This document shows positions 1 through 9,429 of a stretch of 64,000 nucleotides of DNA, piece after piece. The first letter of the stretch is position 1. The number at the start of each line of letters is the position of its first letter. A program made the translations under genes and the position numbers. The notes beneath the pieces were generated by a model. That model was given only the letters and a program-made list of their open reading frames with translations, did not search any database and was not told where the DNA came from. Source of the stretch: Mangrovicella endophytica (lineage in GTDB: Bacteria > Pseudomonadota > Alphaproteobacteria > Rhizobiales > Rhizobiaceae); contig NZ_PKMZ01000008.1 of the NCBI RefSeq assembly GCF_002893625.1, forward strand, positions 89,944-153,943, in the 5' to 3' direction.

Positions 1-1
1 G

Positions 2-2014
2 CGCGAGCCGGACGTCCTTGCCGAGGGCCTGATCTTCGCGCCGCGTCTGCTCGTCTCGACCGACGCCATCCGCTCCACCGGTCTGATCCAGCCCGGGAGC
101 CTCGTCTCCTATTCCTACAAGCTGGCGCTGAACCGCGGCCCCGCTACCGCCAAGGCGGCCGAGGAGGAGGCGAAGACGCGCTTTCCCGATGCCGGCTGGA
201 ACATCCGTTCGGCCGACCGAGCCGCGCCCTCGCTCCAGCGTAATATCGAGCGCTTCGCGCAGTTCCTGACGCTGGTCGGCCTGACCGCGCTGATCGTCGG
301 CGGCGTCGGCGTCGCCAATGCCGTCACCGCCTATCTCGACGGCAAGCGGCAGGTGATCGCGACCTTCAAGAGCCTGGGCGCCGGCGGTGGCTTCGTCGTC
401 ACCGTCTACCTCCTGCAGATCCTCTTCATCGCGGGCGTCGGCATCGCTGCCGGCCTCGTTCTGGGTGCCATCGCGCCCTTTGTCGCAGCGGCGTTCCTGC
501 AGCGGGTCATCCCAATCGCCGCGGAGGCCTCGGTCTATCCGACCGCGCTCGGCGTCGCCGCCCTGTTCGGCCTGCTCACGGCGCTGACCTTCGCGCTTCT
601 GCCGCTCGGCCGGACCCGCGACGTTCCGGCGACGGCGCTCTTTCGCGAGGCGGGCGGCACGACGCGCCGGGGCATGCGCCTCGCCTTTCTCGGTGCGGCG
701 CTCGCCATGGCGCTGGCGATCGCGGGCCTTGCCCTGCTGATGGCCGGCGACCGCCGGGTGGCACTGATCTTCCTCGCCGGTACGGCAGCCGCCTTCCTGA
801 TCCTGCGGGCGGTCGCTCTCGGGATCGCCGCACTCGCTGCCCGGGCTCCGCGCTTCCGCTCGACGCCGCTGCGGCTTGCCGTCGGCAACATTCACCGGCC
901 CGGCGCCTTGACGCCCTCTGTCGTCCTGTCGCTCGGCCTCGGGCTGACATTGCTGGTGACGCTGGCGATCATCGACTTTGACCTGCGCCGCGAGATCGGC
1001 ACCGGCATCGCTTCGCGGGCGCCGAACTTCTTCTTCGTCGACATCCAGAACGGCGAGGTCGACGGCTTCCGCAAAGAAATCGAGACGCTGGCGCCCGGCT
1101 CGACGCTGGAGGCGGCGCCGATGCTGCGCGGGCGCATCACCCGGCTGAACGGGAAGGACGTGACCACGATCGAGGTGCCGCCGGAAGGCGCCTGGGTGCT
1201 GCGGGGCGACCGCGGCGTCACCTATTCGCCGACGCTGCCGGACAATGCCAGCCTGACCGCCGGCACGTGGTGGCCGGCGGACTATGCCGGCGAGCCGCTG
1301 GTATCCTTCTCGGCCGAGGAGGCCGGGCAGCTCGGGCTGAAGGTCGGCGACACGCTGACGGTCAACGTGCTTGGCCGTAACATCACGGCCAGGATCGCCA
1401 ATCTGCGGGTCGTCGAATGGGAATCGCTGGCGATCAACTTCGTCATGGTGTTCTCGCCGAACGCCTTTGCGGGCGCGCCGCATTCCTGGCTGGCGACCCT
1501 CGCCATCCCCAATGCGAGCGCCGATGACGAGGGCCGGGTGCTCTCGGGCATCGGCAAGGCCTATCCCGCCGTGACGACGGTGCGGGTGAAGGACGCGCTC
1601 GACGCGGTGAACGCCCTGATCGCGCAGCTGGCACTGGCGATCCGCGTCGCGGCGGCGGTTGCACTGGTCGCCTCGGTGCTGGTGCTCTCCGGCGCGCTTG
1701 CCGCCGGCAACCGCGCCCGCATCCACGACGCGGTGGTCCTGAAGACGCTGGGCGCGACGCGGGCGACGCTGATCCGGGCCTATACGACCGAGTACCTGCT
1801 GCTGGGCCTTGCGACAGCGGCCTTTGCCATCGGCGCCGGAGCGCTGGCGGCGTGGTTCGTCGTGTCGAGCGTCATGGACCTGCCCTTCGTCTTCGACTGG
1901 ACGGTGGCATTGATGACGCTGGTGATCTCACTCGTCCTCACCGTCGGCTTCGGCCTGCTCGGGACGTGGCGGGTCCTCGGGCAGAAGGCGGCGCCCGTGC
2001 TGCGGGAGCTTTGA
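2..2014 (+). CDS. ABC transporter permease, FtsX-like (YbbP type), 3' part
   Basis: The reading frame is already open at the left edge, so the N-terminus lies outside the window; 670 residues are visible. They show several strongly hydrophobic stretches: one cluster near the start of the visible part, a second around nt 700-850, a long periplasmic-looking segment (about nt 960-1620), and four C-terminal helices from about nt 1620 that resemble an FtsX domain. The family is the permease of YbbA-YbbP / LolCDE-like systems, which act on lipids, lipoproteins or envelope stress in the inner membrane. The ATPase partner is presumably upstream of the window. The substrate cannot be told from this part. 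Confidence 0.85.
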   Translation, partial: REPDVLAEGLIFAPRLLVSTDAIRSTGLIQPGSLVSYSYKLALNRGPATAKAAEEEAKTRFPDAGWNIRSADRAAPSLQRNIERFAQFLTLVGLTALIVGGVGVANAVTAYLDGKRQVIATFKSLGAGGGFVVTVYLLQILFIAGVGIAAGLVLGAIAPFVAAAFLQRVIPIAAEASVYPTALGVAALFGLLTALTFALLPLGRTRDVPATALFREAGGTTRRGMRLAFLGAALAMALAIAGLALLMAGDRRVALIFLAGTAAAFLILRAVALGIAALAARAPRFRSTPLRLAVGNIHRPGALTPSVVLSLGLGLTLLVTLAIIDFDLRREIGTGIASRAPNFFFVDIQNGEVDGFRKEIETLAPGSTLEAAPMLRGRITRLNGKDVTTIEVPPEGAWVLRGDRGVTYSPTLPDNASLTAGTWWPADYAGEPLVSFSAEEAGQLGLKVGDTLTVNVLGRNITARIANLRVVEWESLAINFVMVFSPNAFAGAPHSWLATLAIPNASADDEGRVLSGIGKAYPAVTTVRVKDALDAVNALIAQLALAIRVAAAVALVASVLVLSGALAAGNRARIHDAVVLKTLGATRATLIRAYTTEYLLLGLATAAFAIGAGALAAWFVVSSVMDLPFVFDWTVALMTLVISLVLTVGFGLLGTWRVLGQKAAPVLREL

Positions 2015-2360
2015 TGCGGCGGCGCTTCGAGTCGATCGCGAATCCAGCGCCTTGCTGCGGTCCCCGCGGCAATGCTGCGGACGAGTCGAACCGGGCTGCA
2101 TCCAAGTTAGCGCTGGAGCGCTGATCTTGCCGATACTGGCGGTGAGGGTCGAGGCCTGCGAGCCTTACCGCGAATTCACCTTAACCGTGGCGAATCCGGC
2201 ACCTCCAGGCCGGTTCACGTCTTGTTCGCACGGCCACAATCCGCATATTGATGGCAGGCTTGCTGGGCGTCCCGCCAGCGGCGCCTCGGCTTCCGGCGAC
2301 GAGTTTTCGTCTGCCGCGGCGGCCGACACCGGACGGGACACGCAGAAGGAAGTTGGGAAA
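2015..2360 (+). other. Gene-free leader upstream of the Bax-inhibitor-1 gene
   Basis: This 346-base gap holds no convincing gene. It must contain the promoter and a long 5' untranslated region of the next gene. Several GC-rich inverted segments lie between about 2265 and 2335. A structured RNA called the ybhL leader is known upstream of this gene family in alphaproteobacteria. I could not confirm that motif by eye, so it is only a candidate here. Confidence 0.4.
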
Positions 2361-3125
2361 ATGGCTGACTATCGCAATTACGGAGCGCGTAGCGTGCCGG
2401 CGGCCGGGTCGAGGGCGGATGCCACGATCGACCAGGGCCTGCGCAGCTACATGCTCAAGGTCTACAACCTCATGGCCGCCGGCCTCGCCATCACCGGCGT
2501 CGCGGCCTATGGCCTGTTCAGCATGGCGGTCGTCACGAACGCCGGCGGCGACATTGCCGGCCTGACGCCGCTCGGCGAAGCCGTGTTCGTTTCGCCGTTG
2601 AAGTGGGTGCTGATGTTCGCGCCGCTGGCGCTGGTGTTCTTCCTGTCCTACCGCGTCGACAAGATGAGCGTCGGTGCCGCGCAGGCGACCTTCTGGGCCT
2701 ATGCCTTCCTGGTCGGCCTGTCGCTGTCGACGATCTTCCTCGTCTTCACGCAGCAGTCGATCGTCCAGGTGTTCTTCATCACCGCGGCGAGCTTCGGCGC
2801 CCTGTCGCTCTTCGGCTACACGACCAAGCGTGACCTGTCCGGAATGGGCTCGTTCCTGTTCATGGGCCTGATCGGCATCATCCTCGCCTCGATCGTGAAC
2901 ATCTTCCTGGCCTCCTCGGCGCTCGCCTTCGCGGTGTCGATCATCGGCGTGCTCGTCTTCGCGGGCCTCACCGCCTACGACACGCAGCAGATCAAGGAGA
3001 TGTATTACGAGGGCGACGGCTCCGTCGTGATGGGCCGCAAGGCGATCATGGGCGCGCTGCGGCTCTACCTCGACTTCATCAACATGTTCATGTTCCTGCT
3101 GCAGCTCTTCGGCAACCGCAACTAA
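2361..3125 (+). CDS. Bax inhibitor-1 / YccA family membrane protein (YbhL-like)
   Basis: A 254-residue integral membrane protein of the BI-1/UPF0005 family, of usual length. It has a short polar N-terminus followed by seven hydrophobic helices. The C-terminal part contains the family signature in which a YDTQ segment follows the sixth helix. Family members are calcium-leak or stress-related inner-membrane proteins; in bacteria the role is poorly defined. I chose the ATG at 2361 because a purine-rich GGAAG lies about 8 bases upstream and the protein then starts just before the conserved part; the frame stays open further upstream without family similarity. It is monocistronic and ends at a strong terminator. 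Confidence 0.9.
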   Translation: MADYRNYGARSVPAAGSRADATIDQGLRSYMLKVYNLMAAGLAITGVAAYGLFSMAVVTNAGGDIAGLTPLGEAVFVSPLKWVLMFAPLALVFFLSYRVDKMSVGAAQATFWAYAFLVGLSLSTIFLVFTQQSIVQVFFITAASFGALSLFGYTTKRDLSGMGSFLFMGLIGIILASIVNIFLASSALAFAVSIIGVLVFAGLTAYDTQQIKEMYYEGDGSVVMGRKAIMGALRLYLDFINMFMFLLQLFGNRN

Positions 3126-3152
3126 GCGGACCGGGATCAGCATCGGATCGGG

Positions 3153-3180
3153 AAAGGGCGGCTTCGGCCGCCCTTTTCGT
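3153..3180 (+). terminator. Rho-independent terminator after the BI-1 gene
   Basis: A perfect 10-bp stem, AAAGGGCGGC with its complement, closes on a TTCG tetraloop (3163-3166) and is followed by T-rich sequence. It lies 28 bases after the stop codon. Confidence 0.9.
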
Positions 3181-3413
3181 TTTGGCCGCTCTTTTCGTTA
3201 TGGGCCTTTCGCGGGTTCAGTCTCTTCGACATCGACGCTCCTCACTACGGTGGTGGCGCCACTTCAAGGAGGTGGGTGAGGCGGTGTGAGTGCGACGCAC
3301 CCGCGCGATCGCCAAGCGAGCTTGGCGCAGACCGGCCGGCGGTGCTAACGCTCGGCCGCTGGCGCGCATCCTGCGCCGCGGGCCTGCGGGCTGCTTGTCC
3401 GGGAGACACGCGT

Positions 3414-3977
3414 TTGAGCGCCGTCATACTTCGCGATGCCACCGCCGACGATCTGACCGAAATCACCGCCATCTATGCCGATGCCGTCCTGCACGGCACC
3501 GCGACCTATGAGCTGGTGCCGCCGGACGTCGTCGAGATGCGCGCACGCTTCATGACGATCACCGGCCAGTCCTATCCCTATATCGTCGCGCAGGACCATC
3601 ACGACCGGGTCGTCGGCTATGCCTATGCCGGGCCGTTCCGCACACGGCCGGCCTATCGCTGGACGGTGGAGGATTCGATCTACCTCACGCCGGAGATCAA
3701 GGGGCAGGGCATTGGCCGGGCGCTGCTGCTGCGCCTGATCGAACTCTGCCAGGAGGCCGGCTTCCGCCAGATGGTCGCGGTGATCGGCGATTCTGGCAAC
3801 CAGCCCTCGATCCGCCTGCATGAGCGGGCGGGCTTCCGCCATACCGGCATCTTCGAGGCCTCCGGCTTCAAGTTCGGGCGCTGGATCGATACGGTGCTGA
3901 TGCAGATGCAGCTCGGCGAGGGCAGCGCCACGCTCCCCGACGAGGCGCGCTATCCGGGTACGCTGTTCGGCGGCTGA
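3414..3977 (+). CDS. GNAT N-acetyltransferase, phosphinothricin acetyltransferase-like
   Basis: 187 residues. The start of the protein (ILRDATADDL) and the acetyl-CoA-binding region (GQGIGRALL, then a segment ending LHERAGF) match the Pat/Bar/YwnH group, which acetylates the amino group of phosphinothricin, methionine sulfoximine or similar amino-acid analogues. I chose TTG at 3414 because GGGAGA sits 8 bases upstream and family members begin almost directly with this motif. A GTG at 3276, close behind a perfect AAGGAGGT (3266-3273), would add 46 residues with no family similarity. The gene stands alone. The true substrate is unknown. Confidence 0.85.
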   Translation: MSAVILRDATADDLTEITAIYADAVLHGTATYELVPPDVVEMRARFMTITGQSYPYIVAQDHHDRVVGYAYAGPFRTRPAYRWTVEDSIYLTPEIKGQGIGRALLLRLIELCQEAGFRQMVAVIGDSGNQPSIRLHERAGFRHTGIFEASGFKFGRWIDTVLMQMQLGEGSATLPDEARYPGTLFGG

Positions 3978-4091
3978 TCAGGCGCGGGAATAGCGTCGCT
4001 CCTCTTAAGGCTGTTCCGCCGAGCGAAAGCTCTCCCCTCGGCATGTCGATGGCGAGCGGCCGGCGCGTGCTTCGCCGGCCAGCCGCCATCC

Positions 4092-5252
4092 TCAATGCGA
4101 CGAGCCGCGCGCGCTGCGCTTCTTGGCCCAGGACAGGATGAGCGCGGCCGGAACGGCGACGGCGAGCTGGCCGAGCGAGACGCGCTCACGCCCCTTGCTG
4201 TCGAGCGGCCTGCCTCGGCCGCTATGGCCGGATCCCGCCTCGTCGTCCACACCCTTGTTGAAGCCGGTGCCGCCTTTCGGCGCCTCGCGCACCCCCGCGA
4301 CACTGTCGGCCATGGTGGCGTCGCGCCGCCCGAGCGGGCGCGGCGTGCCCGTTGTCGTATCCCGCGCCGTCTGGTGCTCCATCTCCGAATTCAACTCGGC
4401 CCCGACGATCAGGATGATCATGGTCAGCCAGATCCAGGTCATGAAGCCGATCATCGCGCCGAGCGAGCCGTAGGTCGCGTCGTAGGAGCCGAAGTTCGCC
4501 GTGTACCAGGAGAACAGGATCGAGACGACGGCGGTGAGCACCAGCGTCAGGATCGAGCCCGGCGTGATCCACTGCCATTGCGCCGAGTCACGCGACGGAC
4601 CCCAGCGGTAAAGCGCGGCGACGCCGAGCGACATGACCAGGATCGCCGCAGCGAGACTGACCAAAGTGATGAGCCACTCGAAGCCCTCGCCGAGATAGAA
4701 GAGGTCGAGCACGGCCGGCAGCACCACGACGAGGCCGATCATGATCAGCGCCGTGACAACGATGCCGAGCGTGAAGGTCAGCGACACCGCGTTGAGGACA
4801 ATGAAGGAGCGCTCCTCCCGCTCGTTATAGGCGACGTTCATCGCCTCGAAGAGCGACTTCACGCCGGCATTGGCGCTCCAGAGCGAGATGGCGAGCGAGA
4901 TGACGAAGGTGAAACCGAGCGTGGTGTCGCGCGCCGTAGTGAGGCGCGTCAGTTGCTCGTCGAGGATCTGCAGGCCGCCGGCGGGGATGATGCCTTGCAG
5001 CGTGCTCAGATGCTCGCCCACGACCGCCGGATCGGAGAACAACCCGTAGAGCGAGACCAGCGAGGTCAGACCCGGAATGAAGGCGAGAAGGAGATAGTAG
5101 GTGACGCCCGCGGCGATCAGCGTCACGCGGTCTTCGCCGATCTGTTCGTAGGTGCGCCAGAGGATGTCCTTCCAGCCCTGCACCGGAATCTCGGTCGGGC
5201 TGGTCGCGCCTCTGCCCCGGTTGTCGCCCGCCACCTGTCCCGGCTGCCGCAT
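4092..5252 (-). CDS. YihY/virulence factor BrkB family membrane protein
   Basis: 386 residues. A short N-terminal cytoplasmic segment leads into about six transmembrane helices, beginning with AAGVTYYLLLAFIPG, the typical first signature of the YihY family. The hydrophilic tail of about 100 residues is Gly/Arg/Asp rich with a late hydrophobic stretch (AVAVPAALILSW), which suggests a final membrane anchor. The family was once called RNase BN in error; its role is in envelope transport or is unknown. The start is ATG at 5252. It is a single-gene unit between an acetyltransferase and the DUF2794 gene. Confidence 0.88.
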   Translation of the reverse strand: MRQPGQVAGDNRGRGATSPTEIPVQGWKDILWRTYEQIGEDRVTLIAAGVTYYLLLAFIPGLTSLVSLYGLFSDPAVVGEHLSTLQGIIPAGGLQILDEQLTRLTTARDTTLGFTFVISLAISLWSANAGVKSLFEAMNVAYNEREERSFIVLNAVSLTFTLGIVVTALIMIGLVVVLPAVLDLFYLGEGFEWLITLVSLAAAILVMSLGVAALYRWGPSRDSAQWQWITPGSILTLVLTAVVSILFSWYTANFGSYDATYGSLGAMIGFMTWIWLTMIILIVGAELNSEMEHQTARDTTTGTPRPLGRRDATMADSVAGVREAPKGGTGFNKGVDDEAGSGHSGRGRPLDSKGRERVSLGQLAVAVPAALILSWAKKRSARGSSH

Positions 5253-5383
5253 CGCTTGTCCCTTGCCGCATCATCCATCTGCGAGAGGCGCAACGCGGAG
5301 AAGCTAGGATCGATCCTCGCCGGCCCTTCGATAGCGCAGGCGGAGGGTGATTGGTGCTGCGGACGGCCGTGGCGGCCGGAGCT

Positions 5384-5761
5384 TCAGGCGCGGTCGACGA
5401 GGCGCAGCGCCTTGTCGAAGACGCGCAGGACGGCTGCGAGATCATGGCCGCGCCGCATCACCAGCCCGCCGGCAGCGACCACGCAATACGCACCCTGGCG
5501 CCGGGCGAGCTTGGGGTCCTTTTCGATCCGGTAGAGCGGCATCTCGCTGGAGCGGCGGAAGATGGAGAAGACGGCCCGGTCCTTCAGCGTGTCGATCGCG
5601 TAATCCCGCCACTCGCCGGCGGCGACCATGCGGCCGTAGACCCGGAGGATCTCGGACAGTTCACGCCTGTCGAAGGAGACGACCGGCAGGCTCGAGGCGC
5701 GGCGGACCTCGGCAAGGTTGATCGGAGCCGCACCCTCGCGCTCACCCGTCAGATCACTCAA
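5384..5761 (-). CDS. DUF2794 domain-containing protein
   Basis: A 125-residue soluble protein. Family features seen: VSFDRRELSEILRVYGR in the N-terminal half, then a DYAID segment and an FRR.SE.PLYRIEK segment. DUF2794 is a small alphaproteobacterial family of unknown function. The start is TTG at 5761, supported by GAGGA about 7 bases upstream on the coding strand. There is no obvious operon partner. A 6-bp hairpin lies in its upstream region (5803-5821). Confidence 0.85.
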   Translation of the reverse strand: MSDLTGEREGAAPINLAEVRRASSLPVVSFDRRELSEILRVYGRMVAAGEWRDYAIDTLKDRAVFSIFRRSSEMPLYRIEKDPKLARRQGAYCVVAAGGLVMRRGHDLAAVLRVFDKALRLVDRA

Positions 5762-6251
5762 GACCAGTCCTCGCCGCCTCGTTCGACGGGATGCGCCAGG
5801 AGCGTATCGCTTAAGGATACGAGCAGGCGCGCCGCACCGTCATCGTCCTGTCAATATGGGGCCGCGCCCGGCGCTTTGGCAACGCTGCCGCGACGTTGCG
5901 CCCGTTCCCGATGCCGCATTTTCGCTTCCCGGCGAGGCGGCGCGGGTGTGCCGGCCCGTCCGCAATCGGGCGTACCGCCATACGGCGCCAGCCTTACCGT
6001 GCCGGCTACGCAAATGCGGGAAGCGATCCGGCGTGCGAGCAAGGTCGGCGCCCTACTTACGGCAGCGAGCAGGTGAGCCGGTTCGAGCGCCTCTGCAAAA
6101 ACTTTGCGCGCTCTGCTCACTTTTCAGGACGCTGCAGGCGCATTCCTGCCCATCCCGCAGGCTGCCATCCTTGTCGATGCAGCGCTGCTCGATCAGATTC
6201 ATGCTCATCCCAACAGCGGCCGATGACGCCGCCACATATCGGACAATCACG
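5762..6251. other. Divergent regulatory gap between DUF2794 and the amino-acid ABC transporter
   Basis: 490 bases without a supportable gene. It separates two divergent units, so it should hold both promoters. A small inverted repeat, CGTATC at 5803-5808 and GATACG at 5816-5821, lies about 45-60 bases upstream of the DUF2794 start and could be a regulator site or leader hairpin. A T-arm-like GGTTCGA around 6070 has no matching tRNA fold. Confidence 0.5.
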
Positions 6252-7022
6252 ATGAAGTGGAATGCTCTCCTCGCCGCCGCCGGTCTTGCGGCGCTCCTCG
6301 CCGGCCCGGCGACCGCACAGTCGAATCTCGACGAGATCAAGTCCGCCGGCGCGCTGAAGATCGGCACCGAAGGCACCTATGCGCCCTTCACCTTTCACGA
6401 TGCGAGCGGCGCTCTGGTCGGTTTCGACGTCGAGATCGGCCGTGCGGTCGCCGAACGCCTCGGCGTCAAGGCCGAGTTCCTCGAAGGCAAATGGGACGGG
6501 CTGATCGCCGGTCTCGACGCCAACCGCTACGATGCGGTGATCAACCAGGTCGGCATCACCGAGGAGCGCAAGAAGAAGTACGACTTCTCCGAGCCCTATA
6601 TCGCGTCCAAGGCGGTGCTGATCGTCAAGGCCGACAATAACGAGATCAAGGATTTCCCCGATCTGAAGGGCAAGCGCTCGGCACAGTCGCTGACCAGCAA
6701 CTTCGGCAAGCTCGCCGAGACGAACGGCGCCGAGCTCGTCGGCACGGACGGCTTCGACCAGTCGATCCAGTTGGTGCTGCAGGGCCGCGCTGACGCAACG
6801 ATCAACGACAGCCTGTCCTTCTACGACTTCAAGAAGGCCAAGCCCGACGCGCCGGTGAAGATCGCCGCCGAGGAGGCGAACGCCGAGCATTCCGGCATCA
6901 TCATCCGCAAGAACGAGCCGGAGCTTCTCGCCGCCATCAACAAGGCCCTTGAAGACATCAAGGCCGACGGCACCTACAAGGCGATCTCGGATAAGTATTT
7001 CGGGCAGGACGTGTCGCAGTAA
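6252..7022 (+). CDS. Amino-acid (cystine-type) ABC transporter substrate-binding protein
   Basis: 256 residues, periplasmic. The signal peptide is about residues 1-22, ending ATAQS. The rest is a solute-binding protein family 3 domain: TEGTYAPFTF, GFDVEIGRAVA, NQVGITEERK and the FSEPY motif. The closest known group is FliY/TcyA/TcyJ, which binds cystine or related amino acids. I chose ATG at 6252 because it begins the signal peptide. The permease starts 32 bases after its stop and the ATPase overlaps that, so the three form one uptake operon. The cystine assignment is by resemblance only. Confidence 0.9.
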   Translation: MKWNALLAAAGLAALLAGPATAQSNLDEIKSAGALKIGTEGTYAPFTFHDASGALVGFDVEIGRAVAERLGVKAEFLEGKWDGLIAGLDANRYDAVINQVGITEERKKKYDFSEPYIASKAVLIVKADNNEIKDFPDLKGKRSAQSLTSNFGKLAETNGAELVGTDGFDQSIQLVLQGRADATINDSLSFYDFKKAKPDAPVKIAAEEANAEHSGIIIRKNEPELLAAINKALEDIKADGTYKAISDKYFGQDVSQ

Positions 7023-7054
7023 GCCACGCCGCCCAAGCTTGAAAAGGAAGCCGC

Positions 7055-7735
7055 ATGCCGGATTGGCTGCAGCTGATGCTGAATTCGCTGGGGCCGCTCC
7101 TTTGGGCGGCCCTTGTTTTCACCGCCCCGCTCACCCTCCTCTCCTTCGTCCTGGGGCTCAGCCTCGGCCTCGTCGTCGCCCTGATCCGCCTGTTCGGCCC
7201 GCGCCCGCTGGTGGCCGTGGTTCGCTTCTATGTCTGGGTGATCCGCGGCACGCCGCTGCTCGTCCAGCTGTTCCTGATCTTCTACGGCCTGCCGAGCGCC
7301 GGCATCGTGCTCGACGCCTTCACCGCGGCGCTGATCGGCTTCACGCTGAATGTCGGCGCCTATACGTCCGAGATCATCAGGGCGGTGATCGCCTCGGTGC
7401 CGCGCGGCCAGTGGGAGGCCGCCTATTCCATCGGCATGAGTTGGGCGCAGGCGATGCGGCGTACCATCCTGCCGCAGGCGGCGCGCACCGCCGTGCCGCC
7501 GCTCTCCAACACCTTCATCTCGCTGGTCAAGGATACCTCGCTCGCCGCCGCGATCACCGTGCCGGAGCTGTTCCAGTCGGCGCAGCGGATCGTTGCCGTC
7601 ACCTATGAGCCGCTGATCCTGTATGTCGAGGCGGCGCTGATCTATCTCGTCCTGTCCTCCGTGCTGTCCGCCCTGCAGGTGCGGCTGGAGCACCGTCTCA
7701 ACCGCTATGGCGGCTTCCTGGAGGCGCGCGCATGA
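7055..7735 (+). CDS. Amino-acid ABC transporter permease (TcyB/YecS-like)
   Basis: A 226-residue inner-membrane permease of the HisMQ family with about five transmembrane helices. The EAA loop that contacts the ATPase is visible as the segment starting WEAAYSIGMSWAQAMRRTILP. The upstream IRGTPLLVQLF signature is also present. It lies between its binding protein and its ATPase, with ATGA overlap to the latter. A single permease suggests a homodimeric channel. Confidence 0.92.
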   Translation: MPDWLQLMLNSLGPLLWAALVFTAPLTLLSFVLGLSLGLVVALIRLFGPRPLVAVVRFYVWVIRGTPLLVQLFLIFYGLPSAGIVLDAFTAALIGFTLNVGAYTSEIIRAVIASVPRGQWEAAYSIGMSWAQAMRRTILPQAARTAVPPLSNTFISLVKDTSLAAAITVPELFQSAQRIVAVTYEPLILYVEAALIYLVLSSVLSALQVRLEHRLNRYGGFLEARA

Positions 7736-8520
7736 TCGAGCTGATCGACATCGACAAGCGCTTCGGCGATCTGCATGTCCTGAAAGGCGTGTCGAGACGC
7801 TTCGCCGAGGGCAGCGTCACCGCGCTGGTTGGCCCGTCAGGCGGCGGCAAGAGCACGCTGCTTCGCTGCATCAATTTGCTTGAAGTGCCGACGTCCGGAA
7901 CCGTGCGGATCGGCGAGGCGTCGATCACCTTCACGCCCGGCCGCCGGACCCGCTGGTCGGAGATCCAGGCGCTGCGCCGGCAGACCGGCATGGTGTTCCA
8001 GAACTTCCAGCTGTTCCCGCACCGCACCGCCATCGAGAACGTCATGGAAGGCCTCGTGACGGTGCTCGGCTGGTCGAAGGATCGGGCGAAGGCCCGTGCG
8101 CTGGAACTTCTGGATCGTGTCGGGCTCGCCAGCAAGGCCGATGCCTGGCCCTCGACGCTCTCGGGTGGGCAGCAGCAGCGCGTCGCCATCGCCCGCGCAC
8201 TGGCACCATCGCCCCGCGTGCTTCTCTGCGACGAGCCGACATCGGCGCTGGATCCCGAACTTGCCGAGGAAGTGGTGGAAGTGCTGGCGGGCCTGGCGCG
8301 CGAAGGCACGACGATGGTGATGGCGACGCACGATTTGAGGCTCGCCTCGCGGGTGGCGCAGGAGGTGGTGTTCCTCGACGCCGGCGTCGTCGTCGAGACC
8401 GGGCCGGCCCGAGACGTGTTCGATCGCCCGCAGCGTGAGCGCACCAAGCGCTTCCTCGCCTCGCTGGCGGCGGCCAGTGGCGCCGAGGCAGCAGGGACAT
8501 CAACTGGACCGGCAGGATAA
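7732..8520 (+). CDS. Amino-acid ABC transporter ATP-binding protein (TcyC/YecC-like)
   Basis: 262 residues. Walker A is GPSGGGKST (about residues 34-42), the signature LSGGQQQRVAIARAL, Walker B LLCDEPTSALDPEL, and the H-loop ATHD. The start codon overlaps the permease stop by four bases (ATGA), indicating translational coupling. The C-terminal tail after about residue 240 is Ala/Gly/Ser rich and not conserved. It powers uptake of the amino acid bound by the product of the first gene in the operon. Confidence 0.93.
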   Translation: MIELIDIDKRFGDLHVLKGVSRRFAEGSVTALVGPSGGGKSTLLRCINLLEVPTSGTVRIGEASITFTPGRRTRWSEIQALRRQTGMVFQNFQLFPHRTAIENVMEGLVTVLGWSKDRAKARALELLDRVGLASKADAWPSTLSGGQQQRVAIARALAPSPRVLLCDEPTSALDPELAEEVVEVLAGLAREGTTMVMATHDLRLASRVAQEVVFLDAGVVVETGPARDVFDRPQRERTKRFLASLAAASGAEAAGTSTGPAG

Positions 8521-8598
8521 CGGACCGGCGGTCGGCTCCGGTGCGCGGCTTGTGCCTTTGTCCGGCGCAGAGACAAGCCGTCGCGTGGTGTTCCGCCG

Positions 8599-9429
8599 TC
8601 AGCTGCCGCCGAACTGGAGCACGGCGGCGGCCAGGATCGGGCCGGGACCGCCTTCCGCGGTGACCGTCTGGATCAGAGCGGCGCAGCCGCCCGTCGGCCG
8701 GCCCGAACGCCTCAGGCCCGACAGCGGCATGTCCACCTCCAGCGGCTTGCCGTTGAACATGCCGAGGATCTGCCAGTCCGTCACAGGATTGGCGTTGAGG
8801 ATGGTCTTCCCCTTGTTCTCGCCACGGGTGACTTCGACGCGGCTGGGTGGACTGAAGTTGACCAGCATCAGCACCGGCACCTGTCCCGCGGTGTCCCCGA
8901 CTGAGGCGGTGATATGCATTCGGTCACCGATCCGCCGCATGGCGACGGAAGCGCCCCCGGCGCCCAGCGGCACGTCCGCGATGGCGCGGCGGATGTCGGC
9001 CTCACGCGAGCCGATGACGTCCTTGCGGCCATTGACCACCACCTGCGGCGTATAGATCGTGCTGGTGCCGAAGGAGCGGGCATAGGCGCGCTGACGCTCG
9101 GTGTTGGCCTTTGAGCCCAGCGTATCCGACCAGCCGATATAGTCCCAGTAGTCCACGTGGTAGGCGAGGGCGACGATATCGCTTTCCTTGGCCATTTCGG
9201 CAAAGATGCGCTCGGCCGGCGGGCAGGATGTGCAGCCCTGGCTGCTGAAGAGCTCGATCACGGCGCTCGTGCGGCTGCTGCTGACAGTCTGCTCCTGTGC
9301 ATGCACAGGAAGCGAGGTCGTGAGGCTCGCAACGAGCGAAATCGCCGCGAGGGACTGCGACGCCTTGCGCAGCGCTGCCCGCCCGGCCGACATGGCCGGC
9401 CGGAACAACCGATCCTGTGTCGTCATCAT
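8599..9429 (-). CDS. DUF1223 domain-containing secreted thioredoxin-like protein
   Basis: About 276 residues from ATG at 9429. The N-terminal 45 residues look like a secretion signal ending PVHAQ. The mature part opens with VIELFSSQGCTSCPPAE, the DUF1223 signature with a CxxC motif in a thioredoxin-like fold, then an HVDYWDYIGW segment. The function is unknown; an extracytoplasmic thiol role is inferred from the fold. A second ATG follows immediately (9426) behind GGGGG. A GTG at 9468 would add 13 unlikely residues. It is convergent with the transporter operon. Confidence 0.82.
   Translation of the reverse strand: MMTTQDRLFRPAMSAGRAALRKASQSLAAISLVASLTTSLPVHAQEQTVSSSRTSAVIELFSSQGCTSCPPAERIFAEMAKESDIVALAYHVDYWDYIGWSDTLGSKANTERQRAYARSFGTSTIYTPQVVVNGRKDVIGSREADIRRAIADVPLGAGGASVAMRRIGDRMHITASVGDTAGQVPVLMLVNFSPPSRVEVTRGENKGKTILNANPVTDWQILGMFNGKPLEVDMPLSGLRRSGRPTGGCAALIQTVTAEGGPGPILAAAVLQFGGS

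Noticed and set aside
3286..3348. A 20-codon frame downstream of a perfect AAGGAGGT (3266-3273)
   Set aside because: Spacing to its GTG is too long and there is no sign of coding; kept only as a note on the following acetyltransferase start.
4095..5534. A long plus-strand frame opposite the YihY gene
   Set aside because: Composition is Arg/Glu/Asp/His rich; the minus-strand YihY protein has clear membrane helices and family motifs.
6060..6095. T-arm-like GGTTCGA in the gap before the amino-acid transporter
   Set aside because: No acceptor, D-arm or anticodon stem can be folded around it.
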